Shown here piece after piece: positions 53,526 through 64,000 of a DNA stretch of 64,000 nt. The stretch's first letter is position 1, and every line of letters starts with the position of its first letter. The translations under genes were made by a program, and so were the position numbers. This stretch comes from Vanilla planifolia (Eukaryota > Streptophyta > Magnoliopsida > Asparagales > Orchidaceae). The stretch lies in assembly GCA_023846275.1 (NCBI GenBank), contig CM043868.1, forward strand, positions 20,183,755 to 20,247,754, in the 5' to 3' direction. Below the pieces are notes generated by a model. That model ran no database searches. It saw nothing but the letters and a program-made list of their open reading frames with translations, and had not been told where the DNA came from.

Positions 53526-56500
53526 AAATTTTATTTTGACTTATTGTAACACTCTAGTTTTCCTAATAACATGTTATTTTGATCTAATTAAGCTTTGTTC
53601 TTATTCATTAAGTTTTTTCTTGCTTGATCTCCCATGTCAAAATTATTTCAACATGTTTAATTATAGAGATCTCATGAGATCCAAACTTGTCTTGCTCCTA
53701 AAGGGTACTTCACTATTTCATAACTTATGAAATTACTTATAAAGCCTAGGATTTACCCTCTTATGTTTGTACCCTTAATAGCCTTGTATGAAAATGTATT
53801 TGCTCCTTTATATATTCACTCCATTCTTTTCTTGGGTGTTACAGGCGTATTTGCTTCTGCTTAGTTCCTCCTTAACCCACATCGGACTAAATAAGATATT
53901 ATTCTAGTATTATATTATAATTTGTTTTTCTTTTTAATGAGTTATTGTCTCGAACTAATTTATTTTTATTTTTATCTAGAGGTTAGCTTCTTATTTAGTC
54001 ACCTATCCTAATACTATTTCAATTCTAATATTCTTAACTATGGATTTTTCATAAAATCTAAACCTTAAATATCTTTTAAAAGAGCTTCATTATTTCAAAA
54101 CTTATAACTTATAAAGTTAAGAATCTATTCTTCTGTAGTTTCATCATTATACGACTAGAAGTCATGCAAATAAGTTGTAACTTCACTCGTACATCTCAAC
54201 GTACTCAACTCGTACGTCTTCGCAGTTGGCTCTCTTTGGGTGTTGAAGTCACCTAATTTGAGAACCCTAAGATTATTTAAAAGTTTCGATTCTCTTAAAT
54301 TTTTTATTTTTGAAAAAATTTATTTCTAATGTGCATATTCTCCTAAAACAAATGTGATGTATGCTGGAACTTGGGTATGTCCGCATAAAAATTGGGGTGA
54401 TGTTAAGATTGTAATTTTTTTTTGCATCGAATGGTGTTCGCCTTGTTGCATCTCTCTATCTATTTTGTATTACATTATGTACGATCATTACTAGGAAAAC
54501 ATTGTTTTTAATTACGTTGATTCCAAAAAAATAAAGTCATCAACTTCCAAAAAAGGAATAAAATCATTTTTCATAAAAGTTGATTTAGAATGGGTGTATC
54601 GAATGAAGTCTTTAGAGACATAAACATATATTCCAATTGTTAAATTTCTTGCAACACGAATCTTAACATTACTAGCATATTTCATAGTACGCTTAGACAG
54701 ATTGATAAAGGAAACTTTACAATATTATCCATTGAACAAGTTTGAGTTGAAAATTATCTATAAAGTTAGAAAAGATAGAACCGATTGTGCTGTAAGTATC
54801 TGCAAAGCAGCAGTCGAACATAATAAATTAATATGGAAGAAGTTCCTCTTGTTAAACTACTTGGAACTGTGATTTGGATGACTCTCTAAATCTGTAAATG
54901 TATACTACTCTCTTTGGGAGGGACCATAGTATGCTTATTCTTCAGCCAACATGTGGCTTGATGTTTGTTCGGTATGGACAAGCAAACCTAGTCATATCTT
55001 GCAAATTAAAGATAATATTAAAATGTTAACATATGATTAAGATTGATTTCATTCTGAATAAGTATTTTAGTTACTGGTGTTAATCTGAAGGTTATTGGAC
55101 TCTCAAGTTTAAGCCACACAAAATAATATTCTTTAACAAGCAAAGAAAGAGCCAAGTTTGTGGTGTATGAGAGCAAGTTATGATTTCAACTCTATTTGTA
55201 CATAACTTATGGGTTTTAAAAAGAAGGTTATGTAATTATCCTTGCACGAGAGAGAGAGAGAGAGAGAGAGAGACACATAATAAAAGTGTGTCAAAATTGT
55301 TTTCTACAAAAATATTAAAACACTTTAGGAAGTGCAAATGTTAAAAACTCTTAAAATTGTCAAAATATCTAAATAGTTCTAACAATTATTCATCTATTCT
55401 CTCATGAGAATATTTATAGACGAGTTTATGTGAAAAATATTAATTATAATTAGTTATAGTAATTACAATGATCAAGGTGTCTAAAGCGTTCTAGTAGTTT
55501 TCGAAAGACTGATTTAGGAAGTAATCTCAAGAAGCCCCCAATAGTATTTTCTCTCGCACAACTAGCTTCCTTAATCTCTTTGCATTATGAACCTCAAATT
55601 CATTTCTTGATTGTGCCTTCGTTCAAGAGGGTTTGCAAGCAATTTAAGGACACTGAGAATTATAAGGACATCCTATTGGGTATAAATAGGGTAAGCATGT
55701 TGTAATGATATTATTATATACACGCTTAAGAAATAGAAGAAGTTGAATTCAAAGATTGTTGAGAAGGTATGTATCTTCATTGAGTTCTTCCTCTGTAATC
55801 TCTAGTTGCCCTCATAAAAATGCTTATTTTACATGTTTCAACTCTTTAAAATCATTATTACTCAATGGCTCAAAATATTGTGGCAACCTTATATTGCGTC
55901 ATTTGGGTGCTACATAAGAATAAATGGAGGTGGAAGCTTGACTTACTTTGATAGATGTTTCAACTTATAATGAATAATAATTATTCAAGAATTGTTTCCT
56001 TATAAGCTAGTGCAGTGAGTCCTTGTTCAACTTTAATAAGCTTCTATTCCAATTGGTGAAGGGATGTCTTAGTTTGTGGTTTTCCCTAAGATGTCACTTC
56101 GAGTCACTGATATAAGAAATCTGTTGAGGTCTTGATCTTTCCTTAAGAAAAAAAGAGTAACGTAGGAGCATCTTGTGTTAGTTCACAAACACGGTCCCAT
56201 TGGCATCACACCAGTTTGATTCGAACTTGAAGCAATGCCAACGCCAAATATTATGTCGATTAGTCATGTTGGTCAACCATAGGAGTCCACTATAATGCTT
56301 TATTTTTTCTTATGATCACCCTATTATTTTTGCTTTATTATTTCAAACATATTTCACAATAAAATATGTCATCAACGATTTTAATTTTTACTCATACTTC
56401 ACCAATTATTGTTAGGAGTCCGTTATCACCTGATCTTTTAGTTCTCCCAATCGCTGCTGCCTAGTTACCCAACATCACTTGGTCGCTCATCATTGCTAGG

Positions 56501-58289
56501 CCGCCTACTGCTCTTTGGCTGCACACCATCCCTTAGCCACCAGTCAACTAACACCCTTTGTTCCTCATTTATTTCCATCATCTATCTCGTCCACTACTAC
56601 CATCCTAATTGTATTGTCATTAATGTTTGATTGTTATATTGCATGATTACATAATTTTTTCTATATCATATTTTTTTAAATATTTTTATATTTTGTATTG
56701 ACCTACTTAGAAGTCATGAAATTTTAAAGATCTTTTTGAAATTTCAAGTGATTTAACTCTAAAATTATCCTTTCTAATATATTTTATATTTAATGTAGTT
56801 AATATACTAGGAGTTAATATCATAAAATTTTAAGGACTTCTTTTAGATTCTTAAGTAATTTAATTCTAAATTTATCTTTTCTATTTTTTCATACTTATGA
56901 TATTTTTTAAATGTGTATTTTTTTATTTTTTTTTGTACATTGATCTCTCCTTTATCGATAAATAGGAGAGACTCTCTCAATGTAATATAGTTATTAATGA
57001 ATAAAATTTTTCTTATTTATGTACTTTCACCTTTGTTAGTTAAAAATATGCATCTAACACTAATTAGAGAGATTCTAACTTTCTCACCCTTATGAGAGAT
57101 AAGGATCAAAGATAAAAGACCTTCCATTAGAAAGGCCTAGAACTAAACAAATTCTTGATTCTGTCAACACTCATAAGTTTTCACTTACCCCTTCACTCTC
57201 TTGACCCAATCACCAAACTGCCATCCTCCTTAATGAGATTCTAGATCCTACACCATCTTGTTACCTCTTTAACTAAGCTTTCTTATTAACTCAAACCTTC
57301 ACTTTATTGCTCTTTTTCATCTTTGGTGCTCCATACACCAATTGCAAAGGAAATTATAAGCCACCATCATAAAAAAAATGCACTTTTTTGTAACTTTTAT
57401 TTTTAAATAATAATCTAAAGTTAGGATTGTTCTTTTTTTTATTAAAATACTTTATATAGAGTTTATTTTAAGATATTTATTTTATTTTTATGAAATTAAA
57501 TGTGATAAAATTATTCAGTAGGACGTTATGCTTAAACTCTTAATATGTTATCGTTTATTTAATAATTTACGTTACAAATTTGAAGGCTAATCTTTGAATA
57601 ATTATAAAATGTCATATATGTCACTTAACTTTAATTAGTATAGATATCTTTTAATATTTTATAATAATCTATTAAATATCTCTAATATTATAGGTTTCAA
57701 ATTAGTTTATAATCGAAGTTTAATTTGCCTTTTATTAACTTTGATATCACAGCATATGATTTTCTACTTAATATAATTTTTTTTAGTTTTTATTATTTTT
57801 TTGTAATAATTTTTTAAAAAAAATTACTTGATGTGTCCACAAAAAAACTTTTAGCATATTTTAGATAAATTTTATCTTAAGAGATGATATGAAAGTAATG
57901 ATATGACTCCTCACAATCTTTCATAAAAACCTTGTGATTTTACCCAAGAGGTAGTCTAGCAAAAGTGAGACCTTGATCACTCATCATTTTCCTTGAAGCA
58001 CACCTCATCTCAACTTTAGTGGTCTATAATTATGAACACTTTGCCTTCAGAATTTTTTAAAAAACAAACAAATATAAGAAAATATCTCATATTATTCTCC
58101 TTCTTTAATATTGTCTTATGTGTTAAACTTTTGCATGACTACAGGATCTGATAGGTCTTATTAAATAATAAATCAAAATAAAAAAATTAATCTAAAACTA
58201 AAGACAACTTAAACCAAGACCTTATGTTAGAATTATCCTAATCAATAACCCAACTTACCTAGATGATTAGAAAAATTCTCTTAAACCAA
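53526..58289. other. AT-rich intergenic DNA with repeat traces
   Basis: No gene supported. At 53546 TGTAACACTCTAG resembles an LTR start, and at about 53873-53887 AACCCACATCGGACT resembles a motif of some plant LTRs, but neither could be paired with an end. A copy of the dispersed motif lies at 56168-56222. The patch at 56410-56600 is C-rich, with 'ctgctgcctagttaccc' type sequence. Confidence 0.4.
56168..56222. repeat. Dispersed repeat motif, copy 2
   Basis: Resembles 28255-28320 in the same orientation; see that entry. Confidence 0.4.
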
Positions 58290-58530
58290 CAATGCGAACA
58301 AAAATTTATAAGAGAAAGAGATAATAAGAGAAGAAGTGTCACACAATAATCTAAAAGAAAAAATTCTAGAAGATGTAGGAACCATAGAAGGTGTAACTAT
58401 CCTTCTAATAAACATAACCAAGATATCCATGAGAAAAATCATAATCACAAAAGAAGAAATGAACCTTTTGATGAGTCAGATGTAAATGATGACCTAGATA
58501 TGTCTAATAATAAGAAAAACATTAAGAGGC

Positions 58531-58562
<32 letters not shown>

Positions 58563-59105
58563 CATAGCCTTAATGTAAAACTAGATGTCCTAACTTTTAA
58601 TGGTAACTCTGATCCTAAGGATTACATAGATTGACAGACTAGTATAGATGATTACTTCGAGTGAAACCAGACGTGTGAATGGAGAAAGTATCAATTTATT
58701 AAGACTAAACTCATCGGTGCTACCCGTAGGTTACTTAAAAATTTAGAGTAATAATATGTTAACACTAATAAAGAGGTATCCTAAATTTAAAAAATTCTTA
58801 AGATTAGGATGCATAATAGATTTATTTTGATAACCAATTATATTAAATTATTAAATAAATGACAAAAACTTTCTCATGGTGATAGATTTATTAAAGATTA
58901 CATTAAAAAGTTTAAAGATTATAAATTTTAGTGTGATATAAATAAACCTTAATGTGTAGTACTCTCTCATTTTATTACATGTTTAAAGAGAATGCATAGT
59001 GGCTGAGCTTAACTTGAGAAATGCCACTACCTTAAAGAAAGCTTATCATATAACTAGAAGTTTGAAGAAAAATAAAACCTCTTATTTTAAGAAAAATGAC
59101 CAACT
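58290..59105 (+). pseudogene. Ty3/Gypsy gag remnant (5' part of an interrupted element)
   Basis: The plus strand reads, after the GA tract at 58534-58561, NVKLDVLTFNGNSDPKDYID, then a stop where Trp is expected (TGA 58632-58634), QTSIDDYFE, another Trp-to-stop (58662-58664), then CEWRKYQFIKTKLIGATRRL. This follows the plant Ty3/Gypsy gag pattern 'P.F.G...P..FIDW...VE..F...' and '..K...VA.KL...A..WW'. FIKDYIKKFKDYKF near 58890-58930 matches the later gag segment. Orientation, order and decay agree with the protease-RT remnant beyond the solo LTR (62107 on), so both are parts of one element. Confidence 0.75.
59101..59105. repeat. Target-site duplication CAACT, left
   Basis: Exact match to 62102-62106 on the other side of the solo LTR. 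Confidence 0.87.
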
Positions 59106-60971
59106 TGTTATACCCGGTAAAATATTATATGTTTAATCTTCAATAATTCAATTGTGGCTTGGATGATTTCAGATCGACAGTAGGATGAGCCAGGAGCTCA
59201 ATTGGAGGCTATTGGAATTTCTGAAATTTTCTGGGGATTTTTCGGAGCACCGAGATTTTTTTTAAAACCGGAATTTGATTTTTTTTACGCGCGTGAACCG
59301 GACCGGAGCGGTTCAGCGAAGGCGGGGTGGTTTGCCGAGGTGCGTTTGCGCGTGCGTTTAGATAAGCCGCGGATAAGCGGATCGGACGGGCGAGATCAGC
59401 GGTGGAGATTAACCGGCTGATCGGGTGTTAAGCGGCGCTTTTGGAAGGTCAACCGGCGCTTAATGGGTCTTAACGGGTTATTACCGGTTTAAGCCGGGTA
59501 CTTAACCTAAACTGTTCGGCTGTTAGGGTTTCGAACGGCGGCTAGAGGCGAGGTGTTCGCGGCGAACGGCGGTAATTTCCGGCAGCCTTCCAAGGGGCTT
59601 TTGGTAACCGGAGGTTCGCGGGACAGAGGCGAGCATTTTGGTACCGGTTTCGTTCGGCGAGGAGCTGCGTTGATCGCGTGCGAGCTTCACCGTTGCCGGC
59701 GAGCGAGGTAGGAAATTCAGATTAAATTAGTTATTTAGTAGAAATTAAAAGCATGGAATATTTTGCTTAATGAACACAAGCATGTGGATGAAAAATCGGA
59801 CTTAGTTGAATGCTAATTTGCGTCTTTTACAAATTTTGAATTTTCGGGAAAATTCCCTTTTCGCCGAAAATTTTAGTTAATGCTTAGGAACATGTTAGGG
59901 ATTTGTATTATCAGTGATGCCATTGAATTAGTTAATTAATTGTTGGATTAATCTTAAATCTCGCATACGACAATGGCTTACGGGCGAACTCCTTCGGCGG
60001 AAATTTTGAATTAACCTTAGAAATTAGTGGCATTATTGAAACATTAGGATAGTATGAACATCGGATTTTGTTCTCCTTGTTCGCGTTCGCCGGAAATCGA
60101 TGGAAGGATTGGATTGGTCGGCGATTGCTTCGGTTAGGGTTCCCGGGCGTCGGACCGAGGAAGGAGAAGGGTTTAGATTAATTACGAATTTATTTAAGTA
60201 ATTAATGGTATTTATATAATATTTATTAGTAATTATAATTAATTAAGCATCGACCGATTAACGGATTATTAAGGTATTTGGTTTGGCGGTGTCGCGGTTC
60301 AGCGTGAGGGTTCCGAACCGGCAGCGAAAACCGGTTCAGCGGGATTCGGCGCGGACGAACGGCGCGGAGGAAATTTAATTCGGAAATTAATCTGAATTTT
60401 CGGAAAAAGGATATATGTGGAATTTAAATTTTATTTGGAAATTTATTCCGAATTTCGGAAAATGGATAAAGGGCGGAAATTGATTTTCTTAATTTAAAAA
60501 TTTCCTGAAGTGAGAAAAATGTGATTTTTTTTGAAATCACGTAGCTAAGTTGAAATTGACTGTTGAAAATTAACCATAAATTCAGTGCAGCTGGATTAGT
60601 TGGAAGGAAGTGTGACACTTGGGTGCTACCAGAATAGTCAGAATTTTGGTACAGTTTGTGTTGCTTGGATGACAATGACATGGATTGAGTCAGTTTACTC
60701 AGTGTTGGCATATTTCATAGATTGGCATATTGGACCGGAATACTATAGGCCCTATATGATGTTTTAGGGTAGTTGTGGTAGGTAACTGTGCAGTACAGAC
60801 TTAGCTTCCACAGTATACATGTGGACTGGTATGCGCCTTGTTGTATCTGGACACATGTTGTCGAATCTTGGAGTTAGAGCTTGGCAATGACTGTAGGGGC
60901 GTGGCTTCTATGGAAATTGTTGGGAGAGGACTTCATGGGACGGTGGCTGAGTCGATCTCTTCTGGTCCATT

Positions 60972-61085
60972 AGTGTAGGCCTGCGCGCCTGAGAGTGGCA
61001 GTGGCAGGGGTGACTCGTCGTGGCTAGCCAAGTGTGTAGGCATGCGTGCCTGAGGGTGGCAGGGGTGTCTCACGTTGGCTAGAGA
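60972..61085. repeat. GC-rich 61-bp duplication inside solo LTR copy B
   Basis: GGCCTGCGCGCCTGAGAGTGG at 60978 recurs as GGCATGCGTGCCTGAGGGTGG at 61039. Each is followed by a 'ggcaggggtg-ctc' stretch and 'gttggctag' or a variant. Confidence 0.75.
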
Positions 61086-61166
61086 TCTATGTGACTGGTT
61101 CTGTCTATAGTCTCCAGAAGATTGATTGACGAGAGACGCTGCGGTGTCGGGTGCTGGGTGTTGTGA

Positions 61167-61256
61167 TGCGTGTGCAGAGATGGGCGTGTCCCGCTGGCAT
61201 GCTTTGCCTAGGCGCCATGCGTGCGCAGAGATGGGCGTGTCCCGCTGGCATGCTGC
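61167..61256. repeat. GC-rich 51-bp duplication inside solo LTR copy B
   Basis: TGCGTGTGCAGAGATGGGCG at 61167 recurs as TGCGTGCGCAGAGATGGGCG at 61218. Both continue TGTCCCGCTGGCATGCT. Confidence 0.85.
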
Positions 61257-62057
61257 CTGGGAGCACAGAGGAGAGCTACTCTGGTGTGACTGGGGGTGAC
61301 TGTGGTTGGTCAGAGTCTGGGACTGAGAGTGCCTTTCCACCATACATTGTTATGCTGTATTCCTATACTCTTGCTATTATCCTTCTCTTGCATGTGAGTT
61401 TTTACTAGCTGTCTTTCCTACTGGGCGTAGCTCACTCCTTTATTATCTATATTTTTCCAGCGGCTCGACAGCCTTGACGCCACCCAGATTAGGTGGGATC
61501 GTGGTCAGCAGGCTAGTGGAGGAGATCTGATCTGTGATTTTCTGAGACATTCTGGTTAGTTGATTGTTGCTGTTGATTGTATTCAGTGAGACTATTATTC
61601 TTATGTCTTGTATTATGTGAGGGTGATTCTGACTCATGTACTTGGATGGATGATGTGGTATTTGATGGACTGTGATTTTTCATATGAGTTACATTTTTAT
61701 ACACTGTCTTATTTTCTATCTTGACGGTATGGTGTGTGGAGCGCCATTTCATATCGGTGGATGTTATATATTTTTTTGTTGATGGTGAGGTCATTACATG
61801 ACTATGGAACTTAACCTTGGGGGTTCAGACTTCTATTAGATCGGTTCTCCTACCGGTATGGGTTAGGAGTATTGGGTCTAGTAGGAGTAACATTGCGCGA
61901 GTTCATCAGTTAATTCAGGAGTCATGAACCTGATTTGACAGTGTGCCTGGGAGATGGGATCCACATAGTTAAGGAAAGTAGGTGTGTAATGATGTGTTAT
62001 ATCCTATGTTTTTCGTAGGCTACTCAGGTTGGTATGGGACGATCTGAGCTGTCTATA

Positions 62058-62060
<3 letters not shown>

Positions 62061-62088
<28 letters not shown>
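62061..62088. repeat. A28 homopolymer near the 3' end of solo LTR copy B
   Basis: A run of 28 A lies 13 bases before the LTR end. At the matching place copy A has two shorter T runs separated by about 23 bases of other sequence (3215-3254 on the plus strand), so this site has changed between the copies. Confidence 0.9.
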
Positions 62089-62101
62089 CTGGGGTGTAAC
62101 A

Positions 62102-62106
62102 CAACT
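62102..62106. repeat. Target-site duplication CAACT, right
   Basis: Exact match to 59101-59105. Confidence 0.87.
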
Positions 62107-64000
62107 AATCCTTTTAAAGGGCTGCACCATTATTTCTCAACCTATTCATACTCACACTTCATCTATTCTCTCTATCATAGTTTTTAAAACTTCTAAACTC
62201 ATATTATTATCTATTTCTTCACACCCTTCTTCAAGTCAATCCACTAAGTTTCAAATCAGTCTATCTAGAATAATTTATTTTAAATATCATGAAAAGGCAC
62301 ATGTAGCTATTAATTATCCAAAAAGAGCCATGACTATGAACTTAGATAGTGATAATAAACAAGAAGAGTCAAAAGAAGAAAAAAATATAATGCTTGTTAA
62401 AGAAGCTGATCTAGACATAAAAAACATCAAAAATTTTGTGGCTTCAGTGATTAGGTGTACCCTTACAACTCACAATTACAAGATGATTAGAGACACACCA
62501 ACATCGTTAGCACGAACATTAAAATTAAGAAATAACTATGCAGGATGATCATAGATGGTGATAGTTATATCAATATAATATCTCTTGAGATTATTAAGCA
62601 AATAAGAGCTTCTCTATTAAAACACCCAAACTCCTATTCTATATCATGGATAGATAAAATTATTATACCTATTAAGAAATGATATTATGTGCCCTTGAAA
62701 TTCGGAAGGTATAATGATGAGGTTTTATGCAATATCATAGCTATACAAGTAGGTAATCTTATCCTTAAAAGTCCATAGCTTTTTGATAGGGACATAACTT
62801 TGAAAGATAAGATTAATATTTATTCTTTCATTCATGAAGGAAAGATTATAATATTACACTTTTCCATAACTTATTAGACAAATCTAGAAAAAATTCTAAG
62901 CTTATGTACAAAGAAAAGAAAAAAAAAAGAATTTGAGTTTGATCACACTACCTCAGGTTAAGAAGACCCTTGATCAAGGAGTCTTAGTTTGATTTTTTAT
63001 AATTAAGGAGTTAAACACCATCTTACTAAACCCATCACTTATTACATTAGACTTATTAAATAAATTTTTTGATATTTTTTAGATGATTTATCTAACACTC
63101 TATCTCCCATGTAAAACATACAACACATGATTAATCAAGTTTCTAGAGAGAGCCAACCCAATGTTCTCCACTATAGCTTAAACTTGAAGGCCCATGCTAA
63201 GCTAGATCATTAGATAAGAGACTTAAAAAAGTATTTATCTGAGAAAGTATTAGTCTTTATGTTATCCTTACACTTTTAGATCCTAAAAAGAATGGAACGT
63301 GGAGGATGTGTATTGATAGTCAAGCAATTAACAAAATCACAATAAAATATAGGTTTCACATTCCTTATTTAGATGATCTCTTAGATAAAATGTCTAGTGT
63401 CACTATATTTTTTAAGATAAACTTAAAAAGTGATTATCATTAATTAAGGATTAGGATGGAAAATGAATGAAAGATATTATTTAATATTAAAGATTTTTGT
63501 ATGAATGGTTAATGATACCATTTAAGTTATCAAATTTACCAATTATATTTATCAGATTGATGACTCAGGTTCTAAAATCATACTTAAGATAATTTATCAT
63601 AGTTTATTTTAATGATATTTTGGATTATAGTAAGTTTATTGATGATCACATAAACCATTTGGGCAAATTATGTTACACTCTGAAAAAAGGAACACTTATT
63701 TGCTAATCTAAAGAAATGTGAATTCTTCGTGACTGATGTTACCTTCTTATGGTACATAGGTTCTTCTAAAAGATTATTTGTTGACCTTAACAAAGTCAAG
63801 ATGATTACAGAGTAACCAGCACCAAAAATAATTCATGACATTAGAAGCTTCCAAGGTCTAGCCATATTCTATTGATGATTTATCAAAGACTTCAATATTA
63901 TTGTTACATCGATTACTAATTATATTAAGTCTGATAAATATACTTGGACCAAATTTATAAGCATAGTTTTTGAAAAGTTGAAAGAGGCTATGATTAAGGC
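62107..64000 (+). pseudogene. Ty3/Gypsy zinc knuckle, protease and RT remnant, runs off the window
   Basis: At 62276-62317 YFKYHEKAHVAINY keeps CX2CX4HX4C spacing with all three Cys as Tyr (TAT for TGT). A protease follows: MIIDGDSYINIISLEIIK from 62545 (DGGS has become DGDS), KFGRYNDEVLC near 62700, then SP-stop-LFDRD at 62770-62790, the RPWQFDRD motif with Trp turned to TAG, then KINIYSFIHEGK. RT starts near 63270: NGTWRMCIDSQAINKITIKY, IPYLDDLLDKM, FFKINLKSDYH, WLMIPFKLSNLPIIFIRLM (near 63510), VYFNDILDYS at 63602-63631 with YFDD as YFND, then LFANLKKCEFF and IRSFQGLA near 63840-63860, leading towards RNase H. The protease and RT type is that of plant chromoviruses. Frameshifts and stops are frequent. 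Confidence 0.88.

Larger units (their letters stand above)
59106..62101 (+). mobile_element. Solo LTR of a Ty3/Gypsy-type retrotransposon (copy B), nested
   Basis: This 2996-bp block starts TGTTATACCCGG and ends CTGGGGTGTAACA, with TG...CA ends and a perfect 5-bp duplication (CAACT). It matches copy A (3204-6197) in inverse orientation. Over about 150 bases from the TGTTATACCC end I count six differences, all transitions. It sits inside the older Ty3/Gypsy element, between its gag and its zinc knuckle-protease part. No internal retroelement sequence remains, so it is a solo LTR. It contains GC-rich tandem repeats (60972-61256) and an A28 tract just before its end. The 136-codon minus-strand frame at 60933-61343 and the 95-codon frame at 60424-60711 lie inside it and are not convincing genes. 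Confidence 0.9.

Noticed and set aside
53870..53900. ACCCACATCGGACTA, similar to a motif in plant TRIM or LTR elements
   Set aside because: A single short match with no LTR ends or duplications around it.
54580..55200. Possible Copia RT or RNase H remnant
   Set aside because: Translations in three frames gave no stretch I could align with confidence to RT or RNase H motifs.

Overview
This window looks like nuclear DNA of a flowering plant. It has one gene I can fully support, a three-exon NAC-domain transcription factor on the minus strand (38874-40135). It also has remnants of at least four LTR retrotransposons, two structurally complete solo LTRs and many AT microsatellites. GC-rich exons in very AT-rich intergenic DNA would suit a monocot, but I cannot name the species. 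I see no rRNA, tRNA, CRISPR array, prokaryotic operon or organelle gene.

Layout. 1-3203: AT-rich DNA with three (TA)n tracts. 3204-6197: solo LTR in minus orientation, flanked by 5-bp duplications GCCTT. 6203-10700: AT-rich DNA with LTR-like remnants. 10900-11870: decayed Ty3/Gypsy gag on the plus strand with a degenerate zinc knuckle. 11870-35650: mostly featureless AT-rich DNA, containing a 266-bp tandem duplication (21485-22000), a possible gag knuckle pair (25972-26070), a 111-bp duplication (27889-28110), an exon-like reading frame (18300-18490) and a T-rich, slightly GC-richer stretch (30400-31500). 35657-36800: chromovirus integrase plus chromodomain remnant on the minus strand, with a primer-binding-site-like sequence only about 290 bp upstream. 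38874-40250: the NAC gene, its TATA box and a possible poly(A) signal. 41600-43150: Tat-lineage Ty3/Gypsy RT, RNase H and archaeal-type RNase H remnant, followed by three different minisatellites (43616-43765, 44190-44480, 45342-45565). 52342-53525: a diverged direct repeat pair. 58290-64000: gag-protease-RT of another decayed Ty3/Gypsy element, interrupted by a second solo LTR (59106-62101, duplications CAACT) of the same family as the first, in the opposite orientation.

How it fits together. The retroelement coding remnants carry many stops and amino-acid changes explained by C-to-T or G-to-A changes (Trp to stop, Cys to Tyr, Asp to Asn). This is the pattern expected from deamination of methylated cytosines in silenced DNA. 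The solo LTRs are much more GC-rich and lie inside or beside decayed DNA, so they are younger. The NAC gene is a GC-rich island with canonical splice sites and an undamaged domain, so it appears to be under selection. I did not find a convincing new biological system. The most informative structures are the nested solo LTR, the Tat remnant with its downstream minisatellites, and the shortened chromovirus copy.
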